A stretch of 64,000 nt of DNA. It comes from Albifimbria verrucaria (Eukaryota; Ascomycota; Sordariomycetes; Hypocreales; Stachybotryaceae). The first letter of the stretch is position 1; each line of letters begins with the position of its first letter. Position numbers and translations under genes: made by a program. Positions 47,802-59,765 of this stretch are shown here, piece after piece. The notes beneath the pieces were generated by a model that saw only the letters and a program-made list of their open reading frames with translations, searched no databases and was not told where the DNA came from. Where the stretch lies: positions 186,001-250,000 of the forward strand of contig JAHREC010000007.1 in the NCBI GenBank assembly GCA_020081605.1. The letters are read 5' to 3'.

Positions 47802-48996
47802 CTGCAAACAGTTTCGCATATTAAACCGACATGTATTATCCTAGAGGCACATTGAGCCCTTAGTTTTAAATTCAGAACCTTAGAAAGCATTCCCCATAGG
47901 TCAGAGGCATAAGTGCCACGGCATCTGAGCCCCAAAATACTATTACTACACCGTACTCTAAAGTCGCTCACCGTATCAGGCACCACAGAGTCTCGAGGAC
48001 TCTTGCCAGCAGTGTCGAAAGAGGTTGGTTGTGCTTTGGTCCTCCCAAGCACATCATTTCAACTTCCCTCAATTATGCCGCATCACGCAGGTTGGCCCAG
48101 CGCCACTGCATGTTGGCTCAATACAATGCGACTTTAAGTAGTCTATTTGTTGGTTCTGATGAGAAGTGAGAATTTTATAAGCATGTTGGTCACTGGTGTC
48201 CTCTATTAATGCAACCATGTTTGGTTCGAGACTCATCACACGGCCTACATTGTCTCCATTTAACACCCCGACTGGAAGCTATTGCTACCAAACAGAAAAA
48301 CGTGGAGGAAAGTGGTCGTCCGTCTCAGTAAATGCTACATAATAAATTGTGACTCACCCATGTGGTTACATTCAGCTTCCATCAATGAGACATAAAACCA
48401 ACACACTCCTTGAGAGACGAACCACTTTGCAAGCACCGTTGGCGCTAGGGCCGAACGACGCTGCAAGTGCATCTTTTCTTATTCTATAACAATTTCTTGT
48501 CATTGCTTCATACAAATGGTATGTAAGCAGTAGAGGAAACCAATTTCCTGGGCTTTCTTAGAGAACTGCTTCGTGATAGCTGCAGGAGCCAATGTCGATG
48601 CATTGCATTGAGTAGCGAATCTCAGCACTATGATTTACTGCGCTTCTCACCCACTTGTAGCTGTAGAAAACTGGCCAGTGTATCATATTGCACATGTACT
48701 GTCTACATGCACCTTCCCCTGCCACTGCATGATTGTTGGCCCCATTCCTCTTGTTTGACTACTAACGTTAACACCTGTTGCTTCGTTTATGTGGGGAATC
48801 AGAGCGAATCTGACATTCAGCCTTTCTGCATTTCTTACAAGTGCTCATGTGATGAATAACTGAAATAGCAACAGCGCCGCCCCTTTCTTCCACGACTGCC
48901 ATGCTTCCTTGATGAAACGGACTACCCGAATATCAGAAGCTTACCATTGACGAGCGGGATTACTTATATATACAATACGGTCTTTTCGGATGCTAA
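47802..48996. other. Intergenic, promoter of the FAD monooxygenase
   Basis: No gene is seen in about 1.2 kb. A TATA-like TATATATA at 48965-48972 lies only about 25 bp before the ATG at 48997, so the transcript leader would be very short if it is used. Short frames (48608-48859) are Cys-rich by chance and lack signal or motif. Confidence 0.4.
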
Positions 48997-50503
48997 ATGG
49001 CAACCAACCAGATCCGTATTGCTATCATCGGTGGAGGCTTGGCAGGGGCTTCCCTAGCAAATGCCTTGTCTCCTGTCCCACACATTTCAGTCCAACTTTT
49101 TGAAGCTGCCCCTACATTCTCTGAGAGGGGTGCTGCTGTGGGACTGTCAGTCAATGCCCAGCTCGCGCTAAAAGAGACACTTGAGGCTTCAGAGCGGATA
49201 TTGAAAAACGCTGGGAGTGTACCGATGACGAGCACCCGGGTTATGATTGTAAGTCGTACCCCTTCGGTTCATTTCACATGTTGAGGTTAGAGGTGGGCAG
49301 CTGTCCATCTAATCCTCGTGCCAATATATTATCAACCTTCACTGTTGTATTCCGAAACCCTACGTCGTCCAGTACCACAGGACATTACCTGCAAGCAGTT
49401 AACAGTTGGCATAACAGGGATCCGGGCCAGGGGCAGGGAGTGTCGTCCTGGACTTTGCTGAAAATGAGATCAATCCAGAGCTCATAGTTCACCGAGCCTC
49501 ACTTCTCCGAGAGCTTCTTGCACCTTTGCCCCAGGGAATGATGCACCCCAAAAGAAGCTTGTTCGGATTGATGCAGATGATGCGAGTGTTAAAATTATAT
49601 TTGAAGATGGCACGGTTTATGAGTTTGATGCGGTTATTGGTGCAGATGGCGTGTTTAGTTCTGTCCGTGACCATGTTCTGGAAACAGAGCAGAAAAAGTA
49701 CACTGCATCTCCTGGTGGCTTCTGGGATTGTCGCGTGCTTGTTCCCATAGAAAAAGCAAAAGCGGCGCTGGGTGAAGATCTCTTTCTGCTGAATCGTCAG
49801 TATGGATGGATCGGAGATGGAGCTTTCATCATGCACGACGTCTTGGAGAACGGCACAATGGTTCAATGTGTAATATCTGGCATTGAACCTGAACCAACTC
49901 ACGACCGAAAGTATATCCTCACCAAAGAGCTACTGGTCAGCGAGCTGGGGAGTTGGTTGAGTGGTCCCATTGCTAATGGTGCAATTGATGTATGTTGACT
50001 CGTCATCATTCCAAAGATCAACAAGTCCTGCTCGAAATATTGAACCTGTTTGCTAATGAATGCGTAGCTTATTCTTGACCAGGATGAGCCTCGAGGCTAC
50101 TCACAGTGGGAGCATAAGGAAACACCGACTTATGCTCGAGGTCGAGTGTGTATTATAGGCGATGCCGCTCACGCAACGACGCCTTGGCAAGGGGAGGTGT
50201 AGGACAGGTCTTTGAAGATGTTATGGTTCTTTCAGCTCTTTTGAGCCGTCTGATTTCCCCGACAAAATTGAACTTGCATTCAAAGCATATGATGTCACCA
50301 GACGCCCAAGAGCCCAACAGGTCATTGATTCGAGTCGTGCAACAGGCACAATTCTTTGTGGCCAGAGCCCTGAGGCTGGGCTGAACCCGGAAAGGTTAAT
50401 CGAAGCCCTCACGTCAAGATGGGATTTCCTCCAATTGGACCCCAAAACCCATATCTTGACAGCCCTGGCTGAATTTGAGGAGCTGGGTGGAGGCCAAGTT
50501 TAG
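48997..50503 (+). CDS. FAD-dependent monooxygenase (salicylate hydroxylase-like)
   Basis: The ATG is at 48997 (MATNQIRIAIIGGGLAGASL, an ideal N-terminal GxGxxG FAD fold). The introns are 49249-49417 and 49990-50067. The second FAD motifs are GADGVFSSVR and GDAAHATTP. The length of about 420 residues is typical of class A aromatic hydroxylases. The stop TAG is at 50501. The frame is lost near 49549-49556 (A run), 50191-50195 (G run) and 50257-50260 (C run), each consistent with one missing base. There is no signal or membrane segment. Together with the tannase upstream it may oxidise a released aromatic acid (inference). Confidence 0.85.
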
Positions 50504-51406
50504 AATAATAAAAATCCGCCATGCGCTGTCTGAACTAGCTAGTATTTTTAGAAACACCTGTATTTCGGTAATTGTTGGATACTGCAACATTATTTGCGAT
50601 GAATTGGCATGACTTCAAGGATTGGTACATAACCGTCAATAACAGGCCTTCAAGAGTTGGTAGATTGGCATCTTCCCACACTTTTCTGCCATAGTTCTCT
50701 CTTTGCTTGTCTCTATCCGTATTTTACTTCCAATGCTGCTTTTAAGCATCAAATGGCAAATCTATTTATTGACTAAGATGTGTTTTGTTCTGACCCACTG
50801 CCCCTTCACAATGAAGAAACAAAATATGTGTGTAAATTCTGTCCTTCTGCAAATGCATATGGAATAACTACATGTGAAAGGTTTCTTCCTCCAAGCTCAG
50901 TCTCGGTGGGGTTTGATTACAGGCTCGTTCTGCTCGTGACCTTTCATTTGCCTCCAGAATATCTATGCTAATGCCGGCCATGCTAATAGGCACTTATTTA
51001 TTACAAAGTGAGATTGAACATTATGAGACTCAGTCTGCTCTTGAGCAACTACACCTATCGCAGGTCACTTGAAGAATCAATTCCTTGAGTCAACCAAGTC
51101 ATCCTCGTGTAAATGGATAAGGAGGAGAGTGCTGGGATTGTTAGAAATGCTAATAAGTCACTCAGCCCAACTATTGGAAGAGGATTCTTGACATGGCGAT
51201 TATCCCATAATACTCTGCGCAATGAAACCCATATGTCCGCCCTCGACCGACTGCCTGGCCATTTTATCTTCAATTATAGATGAGAACGAGGTTGGCCACA
51301 GCCTCGATCCCTATGCATTAGCCGAACTATTTACCACACTAGTTCCCTTCTTTATGGTTGTTGGGGACTGGAACTTACGTGCACGGTGGAATCGGTCAAC
51401 CAATGA
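50504..51406. other. Intergenic spacer
   Basis: This is the convergent 3-prime gap between the monooxygenase and TF-2. It has short frames only, AT-rich, no gene seen. Confidence 0.5.
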
Positions 51407-53104
51407 TTACCATTCGACCAGTGTAGTTCGGCCCGGCCGACCATGGTTCAAATCATCTATAGTTGTTAGAGTCAACTGAGCAGTCGATTCACTTATGAAG
51501 TTCAAATGGGTGTCCAAGACTCTGTGCGCCTGGCATATGTAGATATTGGGGACACATTCGCAGTCAGGGGTCTTGTTGATGTAACCACTACATAATGGAA
51601 CTTTCCGTTCTTCGTATGAGATGACATGTTGAATAGTCCGTGCAGCAAGGGTTGGGTTCCATAACCCTTCAGTGAGTGGCCATTGTTGTAGCAATGCAAC
51701 TGCTTTTCGCCGGGTGTCATAAGTACGACAGCTCAGAGCAAGCTGATAAAGAGGTTCGCACAGAGAAGCAGTAAGTTGGAACATAGGACTACCTTGATTC
51801 TGTCTCCCTTTTTCTAGTTGTGGCGACCTATCACCAAGAAGTTCTTCGGCAAGTTTAATGATCTGTTCGAATTGTGGTTGAAACCTATCCCAGCATAGCT
51901 CATGCTGAGACAGGTCCATCTGTAAAGCAATATTGACAATCTTTTCACGAATTCGAAGTATTAAGATTGCCTCTGCATCAGCAGTGGTCTTGGCACCTGA
52001 TCTGCGTAGATTGGAGAACTTTGCTCTCCACACGTCGAAAAGGATTCGATATTTCAGGCGAGTCTCTGGAATCGGGCGCTGCTGCACAGTTGTGAAGACA
52101 AGTTCTCTTGCGTGCATCAGCTCCATAAGCCCATTAAGAAGAAGCTCCAGCTCAAAATAAGCTTCTGTGACAGAGGCAAAGGGAGTGGTGGATATTTGGC
52201 TTGCCGCCGCGTCTTGCCATCGCCATTCTGCTTGTGGCGAAGGCTTGCCTAGTGATCGCACTTGACTGTCAAGGCGGCAGAAAACCCCGAAGAGGGATTG
52301 AGGAGCTACAATCCCAGTATGCTGTACAGGAGATGAGAATCGCTTCCAAGAGCCCCATTTATGGAAGAGGTTGAGCCCATTGCAAGCATGAATAAGTGCT
52401 TCCTTTATATCACCTCTCAGGCTACATATTCCGGTAAGAAGGGCGCTGGTTATGAGAATTACTTCTTGTTCAATCAAACTTGGTTGAGTTTGACTAGCAA
52501 TACCTAGAAGAAATTTGATAGAAGAGTTGTACTGTCTCAGCGAGTGGTTGTACAGATTTTCTCTTAACTGTTTCGCTGGTGATCTTCTATCACTGATGGT
52601 ATATCGCTGATGCATTGCGGCAAATGAATTTGCAGCATACCAAATAGCTGGATGCATGAGTGTAGCTCGTGGAAGTTCGGTGTTCCAAAGCGGCTGATCG
52701 AAGACGCTGCATACGTGAGTGATCGTTCTGGAACGAAAGACGTGTGCGGCCTGCATGCTCTCTGGAGCCGGCTTCACGCCTTCTGGCCACGTTGAAGGAC
52801 ATTGAAGTTGATTTGCTGGCGTCTGGTGCCATGGGTCTATAAGTCCGGAAGAGTGATACGAGGTAAATGGCTGCTGTGCGGATGCATAGCCGTCACATTT
52901 ACGCCCTGTCGAGGTGCACCGAGTACACATAGGCTTGGTCTCGTCACACTTAACGCGGCGGATTCTGATGTAAAGTAGTTAGCGAACGGGTAACATTACC
53001 GTACAGAACATTTAAACGAACCGACAAGTCCTACATCCTGACTTTACTTTAGCAGCCCAGGCCTTTTTCCTTGTGTGTTTTCCAAAGTTAGAACTTGGCG
53101 GCAT
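51407..53104 (-). CDS. Zn2Cys6 transcription factor (TF-2), intact
   Basis: Two exons (53104-53022 and 52964-51407) join to 546 residues without any disruption. The zinc cluster is textbook: Cys24, 27, 34, 41, 44 and 51 in KSGCRTCRIRRVKC...CTRC...GRKC. The intron 52965-53021 splits the cluster. The rest matches the fungal-specific DUF3468-like regulator type (HSLRQYNSSIKFLLG, KEALIHACNGLNLFHKWG), with no further catalytic motif. It is nuclear by inference. It is divergent from the beta-lactamase-like gene, with 553 bp between the starts. An inverted repeat only 13 bp before its own ATG suggests autoregulation (inference). Confidence 0.9.
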
Positions 53105-53657
53105 ATTGATGGACTGGACGTGTTTCTGACACGTCTGGCTGCATAATATGTCATCCATAACAACGGAAACTCTATCGTGGCTAGCGCAGGGGTTTAAACA
53201 CAGACAATATCGGGCTCTTGTCTGAGTATGGGCTTGTATAGGTGGCGAGGATAAATTCTATATGGGCGACCAGTGCTGTTCCTAGGATACCGTTGTAGGG
53301 TCCTACTGACGCGTGTGATTGCGCCAATTCCTCAAATGAGGCCCACTTTTGGTCCTGGGACGAGAGTCGTCCCACAGTAAGCACAACATTATTGGTTGGG
53401 TCGTTCAGTCTCATTCTTGCGCCTATCCGATGTCCCAAGCGGGTGGGCGTAAGATCCCGAAGTTAGCTGAGTAGGTTTGACTAAGGCATTTCACTTAACA
53501 TTAATATCACAACAAAAAAACTAGATAATACGTGGCATTCTAATTGCCATTTAATTACGTCTATATAAACCCCGTGGGCAAGTTTTTCATGCTGGGTCAG
53601 TTTTCGTTCGTAGCTAACATTAAACGTCTGTAGCGGGATCATTGACAACCAGGTATC
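53105..53657. promoter_or_regulatory. Divergent promoter between TF-2 and beta-lactamase-like gene
   Basis: The 553-bp region serves both start codons. On the right side a clear TATATAAA at 53562-53569 lies about 90 bp before the ATG at 53658. On the left side a perfect 7-bp inverted repeat (GACGTGT-N5-ACACGTC, 53117-53135) abuts the TF-2 start. A minus-strand frame at 53181-53438 has no motif and I treat it as noncoding. Confidence 0.5.
53117..53135. promoter_or_regulatory. Perfect inverted repeat GACGTGT-N5-ACACGTC
   Basis: The 7-bp arms are separated by TTCTG and each contains an ACGT/CGTG core, as used by bZIP or bHLH factors. Its position, 13 bp from the TF-2 start, would place it in the leader or core promoter, as an operator or as an mRNA hairpin. 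Confidence 0.45.
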
Positions 53658-55587
53658 ATGCAGTTTTCACTCTCATTGCTCATTCTTATACTCACCGAAT
53701 GTACACCTGGTGCTACAAGTTCTATCAACTCGTTTCTTGCTCCAGGTAGGTCAGATTCGGATTGTCCACTATTTGGTCCTGAGTATCCGCCACCTTCCAA
53801 GTTGTCACAGAGCTGTTGGTTTGCAACTGCCATCCAAGGCTTTGAGAAACAGGTCGCAAATGACACCACAGGCCTTGCACCAAATGATACAGCATGGGCA
53901 GTGGCTTTCTTCTCGGCAAAAGAAGACAAAATCATATATGAGCGTTATCACACACCACCGCTTGATATGGGCGTGAAGGAAGTTAACAGGGATTCAATTT
54001 TTCGACTTGCCAGCGTGTCAAAGATATTCACCGTCTGGACCCTACTTAGAGCCATTGGTGATTCCAGATTCAATGACCCAATTTCATATTATGTTCCGGA
54101 ATTGGCAAATCAACGGATATTTGCAGACGCTCTATATGATGATATTGAGCATGTTCGGTGGGAAGATGTTACTTTAGGCGAATTAGCCAGCCAATCTTCA
54201 GGGATTGCTAGAGATGGTAAGTCGTGTTGAAAGTGACGATCCAGCATGTTCAATCTAACATATGAGAATAGTAACTTTGGATGACTTGAGTACATCTTCC
54301 TTATCTAACGGTAATTGGGAGGCGCTTGGATTTCCTGTTTTGAACCAGAATGATATCCCGTTTTGTGGTGCAAACTCAACCCAGCCGCCTTGTACTCGAA
54401 AGCGTGAGTACAAATATTTCTCGAGGCCTACACGCCAATATTCATCTCATACTAATACTTCAGAATTAGAACTGTTCCGCCTTTTGTCTCAGAAAACACC
54501 TACCTGGCCATCAGCCCATTCGCCGGCGTATAGCAACATTGCCTTTACTCTATTGCAATATGCCTTAGAGAGAATCACAGGAAACGACCTGGAGAAACTG
54601 ATGACAGAGCTCATATTTAAACCTCTCAATATGTCTCAAAGCACATACAAACAAGTACCAGCGACTGGAGGTGTCGTCCCTGACAGCGATCCATTAGCCT
54701 CTGGATGGACTAGAGATCTTGGCGTTGATAGTGCTGGTGGAAGCTTATACATGTCTACTAGAGATCTAGTCAAGGCAGGCCAAGCAATCCTGAAGTCGAC
54801 TTTACTGCAACCAGCACAGACTCGCCGCTGGCTACAGCCGAGAATTATGACGGGACACCAAGGCGCCGCCGTCGGTGCACCTTGGGAAATCACATATCTG
54901 AAGACGCGGAGCAATCGACTAACCCAGTACTTTGCCAAAGATGGAGACCTTGACGCCTACCACAGTACGATAGTCTTGTCACCGGACCATGAGGTTGGTT
55001 TTACAGTACTGACTGCTGGTTCGCCCACTGCAAATCCGGACCTGATTCGGACAGCTCTAAAGCTCATTCTAGCAGATGTATTCATGCCTGCAGTAGAAAT
55101 GCAAGCCAAAGCAGAAGCTCAGGCCAATTTTGATGGCTTCTACGAGGATAAGATCACAAATAGTTCTATTTCAATTGCGGCGGGCCACGGAGGTCACACA
55201 GGTCTAACAGTCCTCGCTCTCGTCAGTCGCGGAGTCCCGTTGATAGGTCCGGGTACATCACCAGAGGGTCCCATGGCATCCCAACTTGGTGTTAGTAACA
55301 CCACCAGGCTATACCCAACAACATTAAAGACACTGCAGCGTAGATCCAGCGGTGCTGGATCATACCGGGCCCGCCTTGGGTTTCGAGCAGCATTCGTTCC
55401 CAATGTTCTGTCAGCAGGGACAATCCAGGATCCGTGTATATTCAACTGGGCCAATTTGGATGGCATCAATTATGGGCGGCAGGCCCTTGACGACTGGGTC
55501 TTCACAGTGTCAGAGGACGGTCAGGCTGTTGCCGTTACCAATCGCTTGCTGAGGCTGGATTTTACGAGAACCGAAGCCAAGTTATAA
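53658..55587 (+). CDS. Secreted beta-lactamase-like serine hydrolase, intact
   Basis: Two exons (53658-54216, 54272-55587) give 624 uninterrupted residues. The signal peptide is MQFSLSLLILILTECTPGA. The serine beta-lactamase / penicillin-binding fold shows SxxK at Ser119-Lys122 (LASVSK) and the YxN motif at Tyr273-Asn275 (AYSN). A further long C-terminal beta domain is common in fungal secreted members. Several N-glycosylation sequons occur. It could be an esterase, peptidase or transacylase of the class C-like superfamily. A true beta-lactamase role is unlikely in a fungus. It is divergent from TF-2, its probable regulator. The window contains no other serine hydrolase of this class. Confidence 0.88.
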
Positions 55588-57108
55588 TTGCAACACTCTT
55601 TGGATTGTTATATCTAAATGACTTGCATACTCACCCTAAGCTCCTGGCAGCAATTTGATCAAAATCGCTGCATGAAATACTTGTTAGTGGTATAGATGCA
55701 AGTTGTTAGGGAGAATAATTATATGTGGCCTAACGAAGGAAATGGCCCCGTTATAATACGAACATTATCTAAAGCGTACTATTAGATCAGAACCCTAACT
55801 ATAGAAGAACCATGCCTTCTTCTATGTATTGGTTTGAAAGCGATACTGAAATCACCCTATGAGCTATGCAGAGGCTCAGTCCCATAGATTGCACGTGAAT
55901 AAACCGTTGTCTTCTAGCTGCTTCTGAACCAACAGGCTTCTTGGGACAGTTCCAATATGTCGCTCCCAAGAAGGTTGCTTATCCTGAGAGCAATGTTTGA
56001 GCGGCCCTTGCCTACATCATATAACTTTCGCTGAAGAATTTCCCAGTTGTAGTAGCACTCTGCTTTGGATGTCTTCAGCGACCTTGATAATCTGGTTATT
56101 GTAGCCATAGGAGACTTTGATCTGAAATTAAACCTTTAAATTGTAGTGCCATCTATTTCTTTTCACACCCATGGTGAATCCTAATAGGAAACCAAGGGCG
56201 ATTGAATACTTTCGGTGGCAGTGGAAGAACACTATCGTCTCCATTTTAGCAGACACACAAGCGCTTTTATAAGCCTAAGCCTTCTCCAATATCATAGCAA
56301 TGACGCTGCCATCCCAAATATCGCAGGTATAGGAGGCCAATCGGTTGACAAACTCCCTGGAACATGCTTTTGTGCCCACCAATTCCAAGCTCATTGCCCT
56401 CCACGCACACTGGAACGAATCAATGAACCATGACAGCTTGGCCGCGGGGGTACCTATATAGGTCACACGTCGTTCATTTCTCGCGTCATGGGCAGCTCTT
56501 TTACCAATTTGATTATTATTTTACTTCTTTCTTGGTTAGTAGTTGCTTAGCATTCAGAGGATGGCGCAGTCTAGGGCACAAAACCTGGTTGGGAATAGGG
56601 GCCAAGCTTGGGAGTTCAACGGTGACGACGGACAAAACCTAAGACCTACCATTTACGGTTCATTTTAATATATGCTGAATCTCACTTTACTCGACCCCTA
56701 TGGGAATTTTTTTCAACTGAGCTTCTTCGATTAATGTTCTGGACACTGTCGATGAATCGAAATGTCAACTCCTCCGTTTATGCACGCGCCTACCCTACAG
56801 CATTATTCGCTGTCATCATATCAATGTTAGAACCCCGGTTCCTGCGGGCCAGCCTTCACCAATCATAGTCCGGAGATCATGATAATGCTTGCACAATTGC
56901 GAAGGACCTCTTACTTCTAGGCTCGGTGTTCGGACAAATGTCCGCGGCGTTCGGTCTAAACCTCTGGCGGATAAGGCCAGGCCGTACCAAGCTCCCGTAC
57001 GGCCTACGTTGCTTTTGCACCTTCACCAATTGACCCATGACACATTTCAACTTTCATTAGGCCGAGAATAATTGCAGTACCTTTACAAGAGTACACATGT
57101 AGCCCGAA
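55588..57108. other. Intergenic, no gene seen
   Basis: About 1.5 kb of mostly AT-rich DNA lies between the beta-lactamase-like stop and TF-3. Frames are at most about 85 residues and carry no motif. The final 200 bases are the presumed TF-3 promoter. Confidence 0.5.
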
Positions 57109-59702
57109 ATGGCCAATGCCGAAAACGATGACCCAGAACAACTTTCAGATTGTGACGGCCATGACGACAGCCTCACGGAAGCTCCTTTGTCCTGCAGTTG
57201 TTGCCGTCGCAGAAAGCTGCGTTGCTCAAAGGAATTGCCGACCTGCCAAAACTGTCGCAAGACTGGTGAGTTTTGGGGTAATGTGAATCTTGGCCTACAG
57301 ATAGGCTGAATCAATCTAGGTAGCCTTTGTAGCTATGAGTCAAAACGTGGTAAACCTGGTATGAAGGTGGGTGCAATTGGACTACTACACAAGAGAATCG
57401 GTCTGCAAACCACTGGGTCGATGCACGTCGTTAGAGCCTATTCGACTGACCTGAGATAGATAATCTTGAAAAGCTGGTCGAGACTCAACGGGCTTGTGCG
57501 GAACAGTCCAAAGACCAGAGAAGTCCACGCCCGTCGCCTACGGGGAGACAAGTGCGAGACCCTTTGAGACCCTTGCCTTTTTGCTAGGGAGTTTCAGCGT
57601 TTCAACAATCAGATGGCTGCCAGGCCTCAGTTTCCTCCTAGACCGGCGATGCACCCGGCCAGTATTGGCGTTAAGAGGCGACGCCTAGATGTTGACTTGC
57701 CTCCTTCAGTCTTGGATCCCACAGATGAGGGGTATTCATGTTCAAATTTGGATTCCAACGAGATCGAGTTATTGATACAAGCTTACTTTTCCTGCGTGCA
57801 TCCTTGGATTCCGATGATTCACGAAGGCAGGTTTCGCACGAGGCTTGGAAATGAAAAGCACCAAGGCAAATTGAAAATCATCATACAGGCAATGGCCTTT
57901 TGTGCGGCGCGGTACGTCGAGGATGCTGAATTATCCAGCAAACTGCTTCTGCCACAGACACAAGCGCGAATGAAAGATGGTATTATTGCAGCAGCTATGA
58001 AACAGCTCACAGTCGAAAACTCGCAAGCCCTTGTAATAGTTTCATTCAATGAGGTATTTAAAGATCATACTGAAGTGGTAAGAGGCAGAACACTGAACAT
58101 TCAAAAGATAGGTAACGGCCGCGCGTCGCAGGTTTGGTCAGTCATCGGCGCATTGTCACGAAACGTGGAATATTTGCAACTTGCTACGGAGACTGCTGAC
58201 ACAGAGCGCCTACGTGTGTCTCAGCCCATCGTATCCATAGCCCCGGGAGAGAATTGGACTGAGGTTGAGGAAAGACGTCGAGTGTTTTGGACCGTCTTCA
58301 ATCTGGATCGGTTATGTTCTGTCATGACCGGCTGGAACACCAGTCTCACCTCAGACGACGTTTGTCGGCGTTTACCATGTGATGGCATCAAATGGAGGAA
58401 AGAAGACGAGGTAACGACTCCATATTTCGGCATCTGGGACAAATCCGCAGGGCGCATTGGAAACCTCCTCATGGTGTTCCCCACCAATTATCCCCCAAAG
58501 CCGGACCAAATGCCACAAACTCCCTCCGATGCCAGTACTTCTCCTGATGTGCAACAAGGCGGCCAAGAAGACATGTCAACAGTTGGCGCTTTTGCATATG
58601 CTGTCGAAGCTACGGAATCGCTCAGTAGAGTGACCACATATTTCTTACAGCAGAGAGTTGATATGCGTGATCAGAGAGATATAACAAGCTGGCTAACGAG
58701 GTTCAAAGAGCTTGATTTGCGACTGGTGCATTGGAAAATGCTTCTTCCACAGAAGTGGAAAGTTGACCCACTGCAACATCAAAATGCACGAATGGATCCC
58801 AATCTTACATTGGCGCATGTGACGCACAACGCGTCCATGATCCTGCTTCATCAGTTGATTGCGTTCCCACCACAAGAATGGACTTTCAGGCACCGTTTAC
58901 CAAGCGTCTGTAGCGCGGACACGTGCTACTCGGCTGCTGTGGAAATAGCAACGATCGCTGAGAACTATCTCAGAACAGCGCCACCTCTGATGCCTGTCTC
59001 GAGTCAGTTCTCATTTTGCATCTATATAGCTGCCAGAGTTCTTTTACTTGGCTACAGAGATGCCAAGGGAGGAGAATTTGCACCGCAATTCTGGTCTCTG
59101 ATGAAGATCCTAGACGTTATGGCCAACCGCTGGGCCGGGCCGACCCATAAAGATGGGCGGACAACGACGCCTAATTTGGCACAAAAGTATATAAACAGGC
59201 TCGAGTTGATGGTAACGCGTTTGACCCAAAATCCTGAATACTCTATACCTGTCACTGGATATACCCGAGAGATTGACCATTCGCATGAAACGCCGACTAG
59301 GGGCGGCTCAAGAAGTACTTTGGCTTCGATCGACGTTGACCTGGATAATGCACCGGCAGAGGAGCCCCTCAACCGACTGTAACGCCTGGTCCGGTTGCGT
59401 CAACTTCCAATATGAATGGCATGCAAGATGGCCAATATGGCTTTCATACCGCTTCTCGCCAGATGCATATACCAGCAGATACGATATCAGTACGCTCCGG
59501 CAGTAGCCAATTGCAGGAACCTTCAATCCAACCCGCAAGACCAGGAGCAGTTATAAACCCTTCGGACAATTATTCACGCCCAAATTCTGATTTGGGTGAA
59601 ATATCTCAGTTATTACTCAATCAGCAATTTATGGAGCTCAATCGCGTAATAAGCTATAACGATGGGATGTTTGGAGCCGAATTTGAAGGGGCTCATTGGT
59701 AG
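57109..59702 (+). CDS. Zn2Cys6 transcription factor with fungal-specific domain (TF-3)
   Basis: The ATG at 57109 opens an acidic leader, then the zinc cluster SCSCCRRRKLRCS...CQNC...CSYESKRGKPG. The cluster is completed after the intron at about 57266-57319. A second intron lies at about 57402-57459. A third, 58054-58107, is in frame and free of stops, so it may be partly retained. The middle holds HPWIPMIHEGRF and RRRVFWTVFNLDRL, characteristic of the fungal_trans domain. The frame is lost near 57576-57583 (C or T run) and 59372-59375 (C run), each fitting one missing base. The C-terminus is Asn/Gln/Ser-rich up to the TAG at 59700. It is convergent with GH88 only 63 bp away and is a plausible regulator of the GH88/MFS pair. 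Confidence 0.85.
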
Positions 59703-59765
59703 GAAAAGTGTAAATTTGACTCTAATTTATGGATGAGGTTGTTCTACTGTTGGGTGCCGTACATT

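Noticed and set aside
53658..55587. True antibiotic-resistance beta-lactamase
   Set aside because: The SxxK and YxN motifs place it in the superfamily, but fungal secreted members with this long C-terminal domain are generally esterase or peptidase-like, so resistance is not implied.
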